NCBI GenBank assembly: GCA_964476375.1
Contig: CAYYZW010000208.1
Coordinates: 1-13,396 of the forward strand
DNA length: 13,396 nt
Direction: 5' to 3'
Source of the DNA: SAT2750 sp964476375
Lineage (GTDB): Bacteria > Planctomycetota > Planctomycetia > Pirellulales > Pirellulaceae
Below, in pieces: positions 6,938 to 13,396 of this stretch. The notes under the pieces were generated by a model. It did no database searches and was not told where the DNA came from. It saw only the letters and a list, made by a program, of their open reading frames with translations. Position 1 is the first letter of the stretch. Each line of letters starts with the position of its first letter. Both the position numbers and the translations under genes were made by a program.

Positions 6938-7396
6938 ATGCAACGCTCCCTGATCCTGCTTATACCTGACTGTGTCCAGCGTCGACTGATGGGACACGTG
7001 CTGTCACGGTTTGAGAACAAGGGATTGAATGTCATTGCCATGAAAATGTTGCGGGTAACGCCCGAACTGGCGGCAGAGCATTATGCCGAGCACGTGGAAA
7101 AACCATTTTACCCGGGGCTCGAAGCATTCATCACTGGTGCCCCGGTGGTCGCCATGGTGATCGAGGGGCGCGAGGTGATCCGGGTTGTCCGCGAGATGCT
7201 CGGCGCCACCAGTGGACTGGAGGCGGCGGCGGGCACGATCCGGTGAGAGCTGAGCAGTAGCCGCCAGATGAACCTCGTGCACGCCTCGGACGGCCCCGAG
7301 GCAGCCGAGCGGGAAATCAACCTGTACTTCGAAGCGGACCAGATCTGCGAGTACGACCCCACGCTCACTCCCTGGCTGAAGGCATCCGACGAGTGA
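6938..7396 (+). pseudogene. ndk: Nucleoside diphosphate kinase, interrupted by an in-frame UGA
   Basis: Ndk normally transfers phosphate from ATP to nucleoside diphosphates through a histidine. The frame from ATG 6938 to TGA 7394 spans 152 codons, the usual length, but codon 103 (7244-7246) is TGA. The part before it carries the fold (PDCVQRRLMG, HYAEH, KPFYPGL, FITGAPVVAMV, GAT, GTIR). The part after it continues in the same frame with S-S-S-R-Q-M-N-L-V-H115-A-S-D, containing the catalytic His115, then AEREINLYF and a C-terminal tail. The TGA replaces the conserved Gly of GTIRG and is one base from GGA. Residue 9 is Ile (ATA) where Ndk has the active-site Lys (K-P-D). The 102-residue product would lack the catalytic His. 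The stop at 7396 lies three bases from the end of the convergent gene, so the full frame was recently intact. Sequencing error or readthrough are alternatives. Confidence 0.85.
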
Positions 7397-7399
7397 TCA

Positions 7400-8146
7400 T
7401 CAGCCAGCCGCCCTGCTGACGCCAAGCCGCCGCTTGACGAGCAGGCGAATCCCCAGCGGCACCACCGCCACCAGCAGCAGGGCCAGGCCCAGCATGGGAG
7501 AGACCAGCTGCCCGGGCCCTTTTTCGGCAAGCTGACCGAATCCCGGCAAATGGCTTCCCGCCCAGAGATAGAGACAGGTCATCGGTAACATCCCCAGCTG
7601 GCTGATCCACCAGAATGTCCAGGTTCGCATGCTGGTCAGCCCCATCAGCAGGTTGACCACAAAGTAGGGGACATAGGGACTCAGCCGAAGCGCAAACAGG
7701 TAGTAGGGGCCATCCTCCTGCATTCCCTTGAAGAACCTGCCGTAACGGCCGCTCAGCTTCATCTCGACCGATTCCCGAAACAGCGTGCGGGCCAGCAGCA
7801 TCGCCAGCGTGGCCCCCAGCGTGGAGGCGATACTGACCAGCACCAGGGCTGGCCAGAATCCCAGCAGCATGGCCATCAGCAGTGAAAGCAGTGTGGCCCC
7901 GGGAACCGAGGCGCCCGTAACAAGCACGTAAATCAGGAACAGTGCCAGGTAGGTGGAAAAAGGATTGTGCTGGAGAAACTGCTCAAGAGCAGCCTCGCGG
8001 CCCGCCAGCCAGTGGAGCGTCTGCTCTGTCCCGTTCACGCAGACCATCACGACACTTCCAGCCACGACCACCGACAGCAGGGCAAGACCGATCCAGCTTC
8101 GCCGTCGCGCCCGGGCCTGCCTCAAATCAGGAGGGGTGACGCTCAT
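7400..8146 (-). CDS. TVP38/TMEM64 (SNARE-associated/VTT domain) membrane protein
   Basis: A 248-residue inner-membrane protein with about five or six hydrophobic segments: one near 18-37, then LALFLIYVLVTGAS, LLSLLMAMLLGFWPALVLVSIASTLGATLAMLLA, a pair around PYYLFALRLSPYVPYFVVNLLMGL, FWWISQLGMLPMTCLYLWAG, and a last one near the C-terminus before the basic tail RLLVKRR. The G-A-T-L-L-S-L..G-F-W stretch followed by S-T-L-G-A-T-L-A-M-L-L-A-R is the core of the PF09335 family. Relatives in other organisms are linked to lipid scrambling or membrane homeostasis; the bacterial role is not well defined. Its ATG overlaps the pyrF stop as ATGA, so it is translated from the same message. Its stop is three bases from the end of the convergent ndk frame. 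Confidence 0.87.
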   Translation of the reverse strand: MSVTPPDLRQARARRRSWIGLALLSVVVAGSVVMVCVNGTEQTLHWLAGREAALEQFLQHNPFSTYLALFLIYVLVTGASVPGATLLSLLMAMLLGFWPALVLVSIASTLGATLAMLLARTLFRESVEMKLSGRYGRFFKGMQEDGPYYLFALRLSPYVPYFVVNLLMGLTSMRTWTFWWISQLGMLPMTCLYLWAGSHLPGFGQLAEKGPGQLVSPMLGLALLLVAVVPLGIRLLVKRRLGVSRAAG

Positions 8147-9087
8147 TCGGCAAGTTGTCCTGCCGGGGTAAGATCCCGCAACTGGCTGATCATCTCATGC
8201 GTCGCCGCCTCGACCGCCTCCTGCCAGCGGGCATCCCCGAACCGGTCCTGGTAGGGATCCCGGGCGTGAGCAAAAATGATCCCTCGCGAACTATTGACGA
8301 TCGCGCCAAGACCCGACGCATCAAAAGCTCCTGCCACATCTGCCGCGCCTCCTCCCTGGGCTCCGAAACCGGGAACCAGCAGCCAGCAGTGTGGCAGTGA
8401 CTGGCGGATTTCAGCAAGTTGCTCCGGGTAGGTCGCCCCGGCTACGGCTCCCACGCTTCCGTAAGCACAACCGGTCTCCTCCCCGGGAAGCGTCTGGCTG
8501 GCGAGCTGCTCGACCAGTTCTCCCACATGCTCATGGAGTGTCCTACCATCTGCAACCAGGTCCTGGAAACGGCCTCCACCGGGATTGGAGGTCTTCACAA
8601 GCACAAAAACACCTCCCCCGTTCTCGCTGGCCACCTCGACAAAGGGCTCAATGCTGTCCTCGCCGAGATAGGGGCTGACGGTCAATGCATCGGCCCCCCA
8701 TCCATGCTGCTCTGCCGGCCCCAGGTAGGCATGCGCGTAAGCGGTTGCCGTGGAGCCAATGTCATTGCGTTTTCCATCCAGGATGACCAGCAGGCCCTGG
8801 CCGCGGGCATAGGCGATCACGTCGGAGAGTACGGCCATGCCGGCCGGCCCCTGCTGTTCAAAAAAAGCCGCCTGCGGCTTGACCACCGCCACCAGCGGTG
8901 CCACCACGTCAATCACGCCCCGGCAAAACTCGCCATAGGCTGCCGCCACTCGCTCCGGCTGCCCCAGGTCCTGCTCCGGGAGCAGCCCTGCAGGCAGGCT
9001 CCGGGCACGTGGATCCAGGCCCACCAGCACCGGGTTTCCACAGCGCCGAACGGCGCCGGCAAGTCGGACAGCGAAGTGGTTTTCCAT
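8143..9087 (-). CDS. pyrF: Orotidine 5'-phosphate decarboxylase, type 2
   Basis: This 314-residue cytoplasmic enzyme converts OMP to UMP, the last step of pyrimidine synthesis. It belongs to the longer subfamily 2 (about 270-310 residues, as in Mycobacterium and Myxococcus) rather than the E. coli type. Visible motifs are VGLDPR near the N-terminus, VVKPQAAFFE (68-77), the catalytic D104-G-K106-R-N-D109-I-G and NSSRGIIFA near the C-terminus, whose Arg binds the phosphate. The start ATG 9087 has AGGAG 11 bases upstream; the frame stays open for another 42 codons but those residues do not look like the family. The stop overlaps the start of the TVP38-type gene. No other pyrimidine gene is in the window. 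Confidence 0.95.
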   Translation of the reverse strand: MENHFAVRLAGAVRRCGNPVLVGLDPRARSLPAGLLPEQDLGQPERVAAAYGEFCRGVIDVVAPLVAVVKPQAAFFEQQGPAGMAVLSDVIAYARGQGLLVILDGKRNDIGSTATAYAHAYLGPAEQHGWGADALTVSPYLGEDSIEPFVEVASENGGGVFVLVKTSNPGGGRFQDLVADGRTLHEHVGELVEQLASQTLPGEETGCAYGSVGAVAGATYPEQLAEIRQSLPHCWLLVPGFGAQGGGAADVAGAFDASGLGAIVNSSRGIIFAHARDPYQDRFGDARWQEAVEAATHEMISQLRDLTPAGQLAE

Positions 9088-9206
9088 CAGGCAGCGTTCT
9101 CCTGGCTTAAAACAACAACTCGTCAGTTGCAGCGATCTTACCCAAGAGGGCCGGATGCGAACACCAGCCAATGGCACGGCAAAAGAAAAAGTCCCTTTGA
9201 GTATCA

Positions 9207-9235
9207 TGGACAAGCCACGAACCTTCGTCGATATT
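9207..9235 (+). promoter_or_regulatory. Predicted promoter of tRNA-Pro
   Basis: TGGACA (9207-9212) and GATATT (9230-9235) are 17 bases apart and match the -35 and -10 consensus in five and four positions. The start would fall near 9242, about 24 bases before the mature tRNA end. The gap between pyrF and the tRNA shows no other clear signal apart from the leader hairpin. Confidence 0.4.
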
Positions 9236-9240
9236 AATTC

Positions 9241-9263
9241 ATGCCGGCCAACGGGCCCGGCAT
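9241..9263 (+). other. Perfect hairpin just before the tRNA (pre-tRNA 5' leader)
   Basis: ATGCCGG (9241-9247) and CCGGCAT (9257-9263) form a perfect 7-bp stem with a 9-base loop, ending two bases before the tRNA. If transcription begins at the predicted site, the hairpin makes up nearly the whole 5' leader that RNase P removes. It could protect or present the precursor, or it could be chance in GC-rich DNA. Confidence 0.4.
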
Positions 9264-9265
9264 CG

Positions 9266-9340
9266 CGGGGTGTAGCGCAGCCTGGTTAGCGCGTTTGACT
9301 GGGGGTCAAAAGGTCGGAGGTTCAAATCCTCTCACCCCGA
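9266..9340 (+). tRNA. tRNA-Pro (anticodon GGG)
   Basis: The cloverleaf is complete in 75 bases. Acceptor arms CGGGGTG (9266-9272) and CACCCCG (9333-9339) pair fully and A9340 is the discriminator. The D arm is GCGC/GCGC around AGCCTGGTTA. The anticodon stem TTTGA/TCAAA encloses loop CTGGGGG, placing GGG at 9301-9303, which reads CCC and CCU. The T arm GGAGG-TTCAAAT-CCTCT has one G-T pair. The 3' CCA is not encoded (the next bases are CTG) and must be added after transcription. Confidence 0.97.
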
Positions 9341-9413
9341 CTGGAGGCTGGTGAAACAAAAAGAGCTGGCGGGATCATCCGCATCCGATGCCCACTCGTG
9401 CGGACACGCTTCG

Positions 9414-10949
9414 ATGCATCAACACAAATCAGCACACTGTCTTGCCATACTGGCCCTGGTGGCCGTCGCCCTGCCCTCGCTGGCCCAGGACCCGCCGCCC
9501 GGCACAGCTCCCCGCTCGACCACATCGGCCGGCACCGAATGGACCTACCGCTCGGAGATCTTCGTACTGGATCTCAAATGGCGACGCCACCTGGAAGCGA
9601 ACCTGCGCTGGATGATCGCCCGGGAAAAGCTTGAGTCGGGCAGAAAGGCAGCCCGCGTGGCGGTCTTTGCCGATGCCGGCACAAATCACCTCTTGAACCG
9701 GAACATTGTCAGGCTGCTGGAGTCGGAGGGGATTCACTGTCTGGTGATGGATCGCTCGCGGATTGCCAGGCAGCAGCTTGCAAACATCGAGGCCTATATC
9801 GTGCCGGGCGGTTACTCGACCTTTCAAAACACCGCCACGGGGGACGGTGGGCTGGTGGCGATACGGGAATTTGTCGAGTCGGGAGGCCGCTACCTGGGGA
9901 TCTGTGCCGGCGCCTACATGGCCTCCAGCGATGTCTTCTGGGAAAAGGAGCATTTCCCCTATCCGCTTTCCCTTTTTGACGGGACGGCCGAGGGGGCACT
10001 GGATGACGTGGCTGCCTGGCCGAATGAATCCGGCGTCTCGCTCACGCTCACCGACGCCGGAAAGCGGCGAGGCCTGAAAGCGGACGCGGAGGGGGAGTTC
10101 TATTACAAGGGAGGCCCCCGGTTTCATGGCGGGACCAATTCCACGGTGCTGGCCCGTTACCAGGACGGCTCGGCCGCCATTATCACCCGGCCCTATGGGA
10201 ATGGGGAGGTGGTTTTAAATGGAATCCACTACGAGCGTTTTCCCCCACAAGAGGAGGATGACGAGCAGGATCTGCCGGCTCCCGATCCCTCCAGGGCTGT
10301 CTTCCAGGCGCTCTTGCAACTCGACGGGGACTCCCGCAGGGCGATCCCGGTCAGGGTGGACCGAGACCTGACAGGCTGGGTGGAAGGGACCGACCTGGCC
10401 GTCGAGGATCGCGTCAACCTCGAGCAGAATCTTCGCTGGATCCTGGCCCGGACATGCCAGCAGCAGCCAGCACGCCCCGCCAGGGGGCGCATCGGGATCT
10501 ATGCCGACGTCGGCGTGGACCATGCCAGTGCTGTCAGAATCACCACGTTCCTGGAATCCCAGGGCATGCTGGTCCAGCCGCTCTTGCACACCGACATCCA
10601 GAAAAACCAGCTCCGAGACTTCCGCGCCCTGGTTATTCCCGCCGGGAATGCTCGTATCATCCAGGAAACGCTGTGGCAAAACCGGGGCAAGGCACTTTCC
10701 GGGTTCGTCAACTCGGGAGGCCGGTTCGTCGGTCTCTCGACCAACCGCAGTCCCGGCAGCGGGCCGGAGGAACTGCTCCAGCAGGGCACCGCATCTCCCC
10801 GCCGGTTCCCCACGGGGATAGAGGGCGCGGCCCGCAGGCTTGGCCAGGGTGAAGTGGTGCTGGTCGGAAAAGACCTTCATCCTGCACCCGGGGACAACCG
10901 CGACGGGCAATTCCTGCTCGAGCTGCTGCCGCCGAGGAAACAGCGATAA
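9414..10949 (+). CDS. Exported protein with two BPL_N (glutamine amidotransferase-like) halves, the second degenerate
   Basis: A 511-residue protein with a signal peptide (MHQHKSAHCLAILALVAVALPSLAQ, cut at about 25). It contains two related halves. The first, about 45-305, has VAVFADAG, the nucleophile elbow G162-I-C164-A-G-A-Y, and H272-Y-E274 after GEVVLNG, consistent with a Cys-His-Glu class I amidotransferase-like triad as in BPL_N (PF09825) proteins. The second, about 320-505, repeats LEQNLRWILAR (first copy LEANLRWMIAR), IGIYADVG, FLESQGM and GEVVLVG, but reads GLSTNRSPGSG where the Cys should be. It arose by duplication and the second half is probably non-catalytic. A GTG at 9351 (GGAGG only three bases away) would add 21 residues in front of the signal peptide; I prefer ATG 9414. 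The substrate is unknown, and its location suggests cell-envelope chemistry rather than biotin ligation. Confidence 0.82.
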   Translation: MHQHKSAHCLAILALVAVALPSLAQDPPPGTAPRSTTSAGTEWTYRSEIFVLDLKWRRHLEANLRWMIAREKLESGRKAARVAVFADAGTNHLLNRNIVRLLESEGIHCLVMDRSRIARQQLANIEAYIVPGGYSTFQNTATGDGGLVAIREFVESGGRYLGICAGAYMASSDVFWEKEHFPYPLSLFDGTAEGALDDVAAWPNESGVSLTLTDAGKRRGLKADAEGEFYYKGGPRFHGGTNSTVLARYQDGSAAIITRPYGNGEVVLNGIHYERFPPQEEDDEQDLPAPDPSRAVFQALLQLDGDSRRAIPVRVDRDLTGWVEGTDLAVEDRVNLEQNLRWILARTCQQQPARPARGRIGIYADVGVDHASAVRITTFLESQGMLVQPLLHTDIQKNQLRDFRALVIPAGNARIIQETLWQNRGKALSGFVNSGGRFVGLSTNRSPGSGPEELLQQGTASPRRFPTGIEGAARRLGQGEVVLVGKDLHPAPGDNRDGQFLLELLPPRKQR

Positions 10950-10953
10950 GGGG

Positions 10954-10983
10954 AGATCCCCCGGTACTCGCCAGCCGGGGTCT
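10954..10983. terminator. Possible bidirectional terminator between convergent genes
   Basis: AGATCCCCCGG (10954-10964) can pair with CCGGGGTCT (10975-10983) in a stem of about nine base pairs with two single-base bulges and a 10-base loop. It fills the 33-base gap between the ends of the two convergent genes and touches the permease stop codon. No T-run follows on either strand, so the call rests on position and stem strength. Confidence 0.35.
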
Positions 10984-12437
10984 TACTCCTCATCCAGGAT
11001 CAGGCGGGCCCGTTGTTGTTCATCCGTTTCCTGTCGCTGCTGCCAGCCGCGGACCCAAAAAACAAGACCACACAGGCAGAGCGCCAGCAGGATTGCCCAG
11101 TCCAGCGGCCAGTCCAGCCGGGCCGGGCTCCAGGGAATCACCTGGACCAGGAGAATGAACAGCGAACCGGCGGCGGCCAGTCCGGCAACCAGCGTACCCG
11201 CTGCCACACGATAGGGCCTGGGCAGATCAGGCGCCCGGTGTCGCAACCTCAGAAGTGAAAGCGCAACCCCCAGGAAGGCCACGGTAATACAGAAGGAACC
11301 GACATCGACAAAGGCCAGCAATGCGCCCCGTCCCAGGCAGGCGGCCAGCGCCGTCACCAGTCCGCTAAAGAGGATGGCCCTGGTCGGGGTCCCGTAGCGT
11401 GGATGCGCCTGGCCAAAACGCCGATCAATAATCTGTCCCCTTCCCAGGGCGAACAGGACCCTCGTCCCGGCCAGGAAAAACCCGTTCCAGCTGGTCAACA
11501 GGCCGATCAGGCCCGCCGTCAGCACCAGGTTGGCCAGCAGCGGGGACTCAAAAGCGGATTGAAAGGCATGCGCCGTTGGCAGGTCCTCGACCTTGACCGT
11601 CTCCTGCCAGGGGGCGGCCATCCCGGCCGCCAGCATGACAAGGACATAGAAGAGCACCGAGGCGACAATCGCCAGCAGGATATAGAGCCCCAGCCGCCTG
11701 ACCCGCTGTCCCTCGGCTCGCTCCTCGGCAGCCTGGGGAATCGTGTCAAAACCAACAAACCAGAATGGCACGGTAACAAAAACCACGAGGATCCCCTTCC
11801 AGATTCCCCCTGGTGCAAATCCCTCCAGCCCGCCGACCGCCGGCTTAAGGTTTCCTGCTTCCCCGAAAAGCAGACCGGCAGCCACGAACAGTGCCGTGCA
11901 GGCCAGCAGCAGGCCGGTCAGCAGCACCTGCACACGCATGGCGATGGCAACTCCCCGGTAGTTAATCCACATGATCAGCGCGGTAAAGCCCAGTCCCAGC
12001 AGCAGGTGGGGCAGGTAGAGGGTCCAGCCCTGGATCTCGTAAAGCGGCCAGGCATTCAATGCGGGAAACAGGTAAGAGAGGACCATCCCCACGGAGACCG
12101 CCTCGAAGGCCGAGATCGCCAGGTACCCAAAGGCCAGGAACCAGCCAACCAGGAATGCCGCACCCGTCCCGTGGGCCTTGTAGGCATAGGCCACCTCACC
12201 ACCGGTCACCGGGAGCATGGGCGTGAGCTCGGCATAACAGAGCCCGATCAGGAGCATCAGCAGGCCCCCGGCGGCAAAAGCAATCATCGCCCCGCCCGGC
12301 CCGGCGTTCTTGAACCAGTCATCGAGCGTGGTGATCCAGCCGACACCGATCATCGAGCCGAAGGCCAGGCAGAAGAAGCCGACACCACCGATCGCCTTGC
12401 GAAGCTGGGGCCGGGTTTCATTTTGAGCAGCGGTCAT
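10983..12437 (-). CDS. APC-superfamily amino acid/polyamine permease
   Basis: A 484-residue inner-membrane transporter with roughly 12 hydrophobic segments, the usual APC length. The first helix has FCLAFGSMIGVGWI (about 22-35), matching the glycine-rich unwound substrate-binding segment of APC proteins. Later family features are AELTPMLPVTGGEVAYA after helix 2 and the loop DRRFGQAHPRYGTPTRA between late helices, with a charged C-terminal tail. The ATG overlaps the stop of the upstream aminotransferase as ATGA, so the two are made together and the transporter probably imports the amino donor for that enzyme or a related amine. The substrate cannot be read from the sequence. The second helix region WFKNAGPGGAMIAFAAGG is intact and no frameshift is seen. 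Confidence 0.9.
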   Translation of the reverse strand: MTAAQNETRPQLRKAIGGVGFFCLAFGSMIGVGWITTLDDWFKNAGPGGAMIAFAAGGLLMLLIGLCYAELTPMLPVTGGEVAYAYKAHGTGAAFLVGWFLAFGYLAISAFEAVSVGMVLSYLFPALNAWPLYEIQGWTLYLPHLLLGLGFTALIMWINYRGVAIAMRVQVLLTGLLLACTALFVAAGLLFGEAGNLKPAVGGLEGFAPGGIWKGILVVFVTVPFWFVGFDTIPQAAEERAEGQRVRRLGLYILLAIVASVLFYVLVMLAAGMAAPWQETVKVEDLPTAHAFQSAFESPLLANLVLTAGLIGLLTSWNGFFLAGTRVLFALGRGQIIDRRFGQAHPRYGTPTRAILFSGLVTALAACLGRGALLAFVDVGSFCITVAFLGVALSLLRLRHRAPDLPRPYRVAAGTLVAGLAAAGSLFILLVQVIPWSPARLDWPLDWAILLALCLCGLVFWVRGWQQRQETDEQQRARLILDEE

Positions 12438-13396
12438 TGGCGTTTCATTTCAAAGACCTGGACAGTTGATTCCACCAGGGCAGCTACCATCTGGTCCAGT
12501 TGTTCCAGCTCGGTGACCACCGGGGGAGCAAGGCAAAACACGTCACCTCGCAGGCGGGTAAAGAGACCACGCTTTTGTGTCTCGGCGTGAATCCTGGCCC
12601 CGATTTTCTCTTCCGCGGGGAATTCTTCCTTGCTCTCCCGATCCCGGACGTATTCGACGCCGCACATCAGCCCTTTTCCGCGGATGTCGCCCACGTGGGG
12701 ATGGTCCGCCAGGGCCGAGACCAGCGATTCAAGCAGGTAGGCCCCCTTGCTGGCAGCCTGACCGCAGAAATCTTCTTCTTCGATGATATCCAGGTTGCGA
12801 AGCGCCACGGCACAGCCAACGGGATGGCCGTTGTAGGTGAACGCATGCATGAACGGCGAATCACTCTCTTCCAGGGACGCGGCAATCCGTCCACTGATCC
12901 CGATTCCCCCCAGCGGAAAATACCCCGAGGTAATCGCCTTGGCAAACTGCATGATGTCCGGCTCCACGCCCCAGTGCTCCAGGCCAAACATCCGACCCGT
13001 GCGGCCAAAACCGGTAATAATCTCATCGGCAACCAGCAAAATGTCGTGGCGATCACAGATCTCGCGGATTCTCGGGAAGTAACTATCCGGCGGAACGATA
13101 ATCCCCCCGGCACCCTGTACCGGCTCGACCAGGAACATTGCCACCGTCTCCGGCCCCTCTGCCAGGATCGCCCGCTCCAGTTCATCGGCCGCGGCGATCC
13201 CCGGATCCTGGCCATCGGGGCAACAGTAGCGATAGGGGTAAGGCGAGGGGATATGCAGAAAGCCTGGCACCCGGGGTTCAAAATCCGGCCAGTAAGAATC
13301 GATCCCGGTCGCGCTCATCGCTGCCAGGGTCAGGCCGTGGTATCCCCATCGCAGCGAGATGGTCTTGGTCTTCTCCGGTTTCCCCTGCAGTTTCCA
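12434..13396 (-). CDS. Class III PLP-dependent aminotransferase (5' end beyond window)
   Basis: The visible part is 320 codons and is open to the right edge; about 100-130 N-terminal residues are missing. The frame runs upstream of the ATG at 13318 with matching family sequence (LRWGYHGLTLAAMSATG), so that ATG is internal. Visible landmarks are VEPVQGAGG, LLVADEIITGFGRTG (the Asp contacts the pyridine nitrogen of PLP), the Schiff-base lysine in FAKAITSGYFPLGG (codon 12938-12940) and the dimer loop TYNGHPVGCAVALRNLDII. The type is omega-amino acid/amine:pyruvate-like, as in enzymes acting on beta-alanine, putrescine or taurine, but the exact amine donor is not determinable here. It overlaps the APC permease gene by four bases, suggesting uptake and deamination of the same compound. 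Confidence 0.93.
   Translation of the reverse strand, partial: WKLQGKPEKTKTISLRWGYHGLTLAAMSATGIDSYWPDFEPRVPGFLHIPSPYPYRYCCPDGQDPGIAAADELERAILAEGPETVAMFLVEPVQGAGGIIVPPDSYFPRIREICDRHDILLVADEIITGFGRTGRMFGLEHWGVEPDIMQFAKAITSGYFPLGGIGISGRIAASLEESDSPFMHAFTYNGHPVGCAVALRNLDIIEEEDFCGQAASKGAYLLESLVSALADHPHVGDIRGKGLMCGVEYVRDRESKEEFPAEEKIGARIHAETQKRGLFTRLRGDVFCLAPPVVTELEQLDQMVAALVESTVQVFEMKRQ

Noticed and set aside
7244..7246. UGA read as selenocysteine, or genome-wide reassignment of UGA
   Set aside because: The position is a conserved Gly, not a redox site, and no SECIS-like structure is evident. UGA ends several other genes in the window (5626, 9087-8143 gene, 2570 gene), so it is a normal stop here.
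9266..9340. Integration site for a mobile element at the tRNA-Pro gene
   Set aside because: No second copy of the tRNA 3' end and no integrase gene in the window.
9351..9413. GTG 9351 as the start of the tandem amidotransferase-like protein
   Set aside because: GGAGG is only three bases away and the added residues would put a long polar stretch before the signal peptide. It remains possible, but ATG 9414 fits better.
11403..12590. 395-codon plus-strand frame opposite the APC permease
   Set aside because: The translation is Gln/His/Arg/Gly-rich and low in hydrophobic residues, the typical reverse complement of a membrane protein gene.
1..13396. CRISPR array, transposon, prophage or defence system
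   Set aside because: No regularly spaced repeats, transposase, recombinase, phage structural gene or known defence domain was found on either strand.

Overview
This 13.4 kb window is a GC-rich piece of a bacterial chromosome, probably from a Gram-negative-type organism and most likely a planctomycete. The Gram-negative call rests on exported proteins with signal peptides and a predicted beta-barrel ending in Phe. The planctomycete guess comes from the style of several proteins (tandem BPL_N-type glutamine-amidotransferase protein, PF13557-type barrel, GNAT beginning MSLTYFKRYRME), and no marker here proves it. The content is mostly housekeeping and transport. I see no phage, IS element, CRISPR array, toxin-antitoxin pair or defence island.

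Layout, left to right. (1) 1-2394, minus strand: a metal (Mn/Zn-type) ABC uptake operon in the order binding protein, small exported protein of unknown function, ATPase, permease (cut by the left edge). A consensus-like promoter and an 18-bp near-palindrome at the predicted transcription start suggest a metal-responsive repressor. (2) 2570-3466, minus: a predicted outer-membrane barrel of the MetA-pathway-of-phenol family. (3) 3724-6845, plus: a GNAT acetyltransferase, then two overlapping M16 peptidase genes. The first M16 protein lacks the zinc motif and the second has it, so they probably form a heterodimer. (4) 6938-7396, plus: a nucleoside diphosphate kinase gene interrupted by one in-frame UGA and also lacking the active-site lysine. 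(5) 7400-9087, minus: pyrF (OMP decarboxylase, type 2) overlapping a TVP38/TMEM64 membrane protein gene by ATGA. (6) 9266-9340, plus: tRNA-Pro(GGG). (7) 9414-10949, plus: an exported protein made of two BPL_N-like halves, only the first with the nucleophile cysteine. (8) 10983-13396, minus: a class III aminotransferase (5' end outside the window) overlapping an APC-family amino acid permease by ATGA, probably an amine or amino acid uptake and catabolism pair.

No stretch longer than about 300 bases is without a gene. The longest gene-free gaps are 3467-3723 (GNAT promoter), 2395-2569 (metal operon promoter and operator) and 9088-9265 (upstream regions of pyrF and the tRNA). The strongest anomaly is the ndk gene: a full-length 152-codon reading frame is preserved on both sides of a UGA at codon 103, and its end abuts the convergent gene, yet two separate lesions should abolish the kinase.
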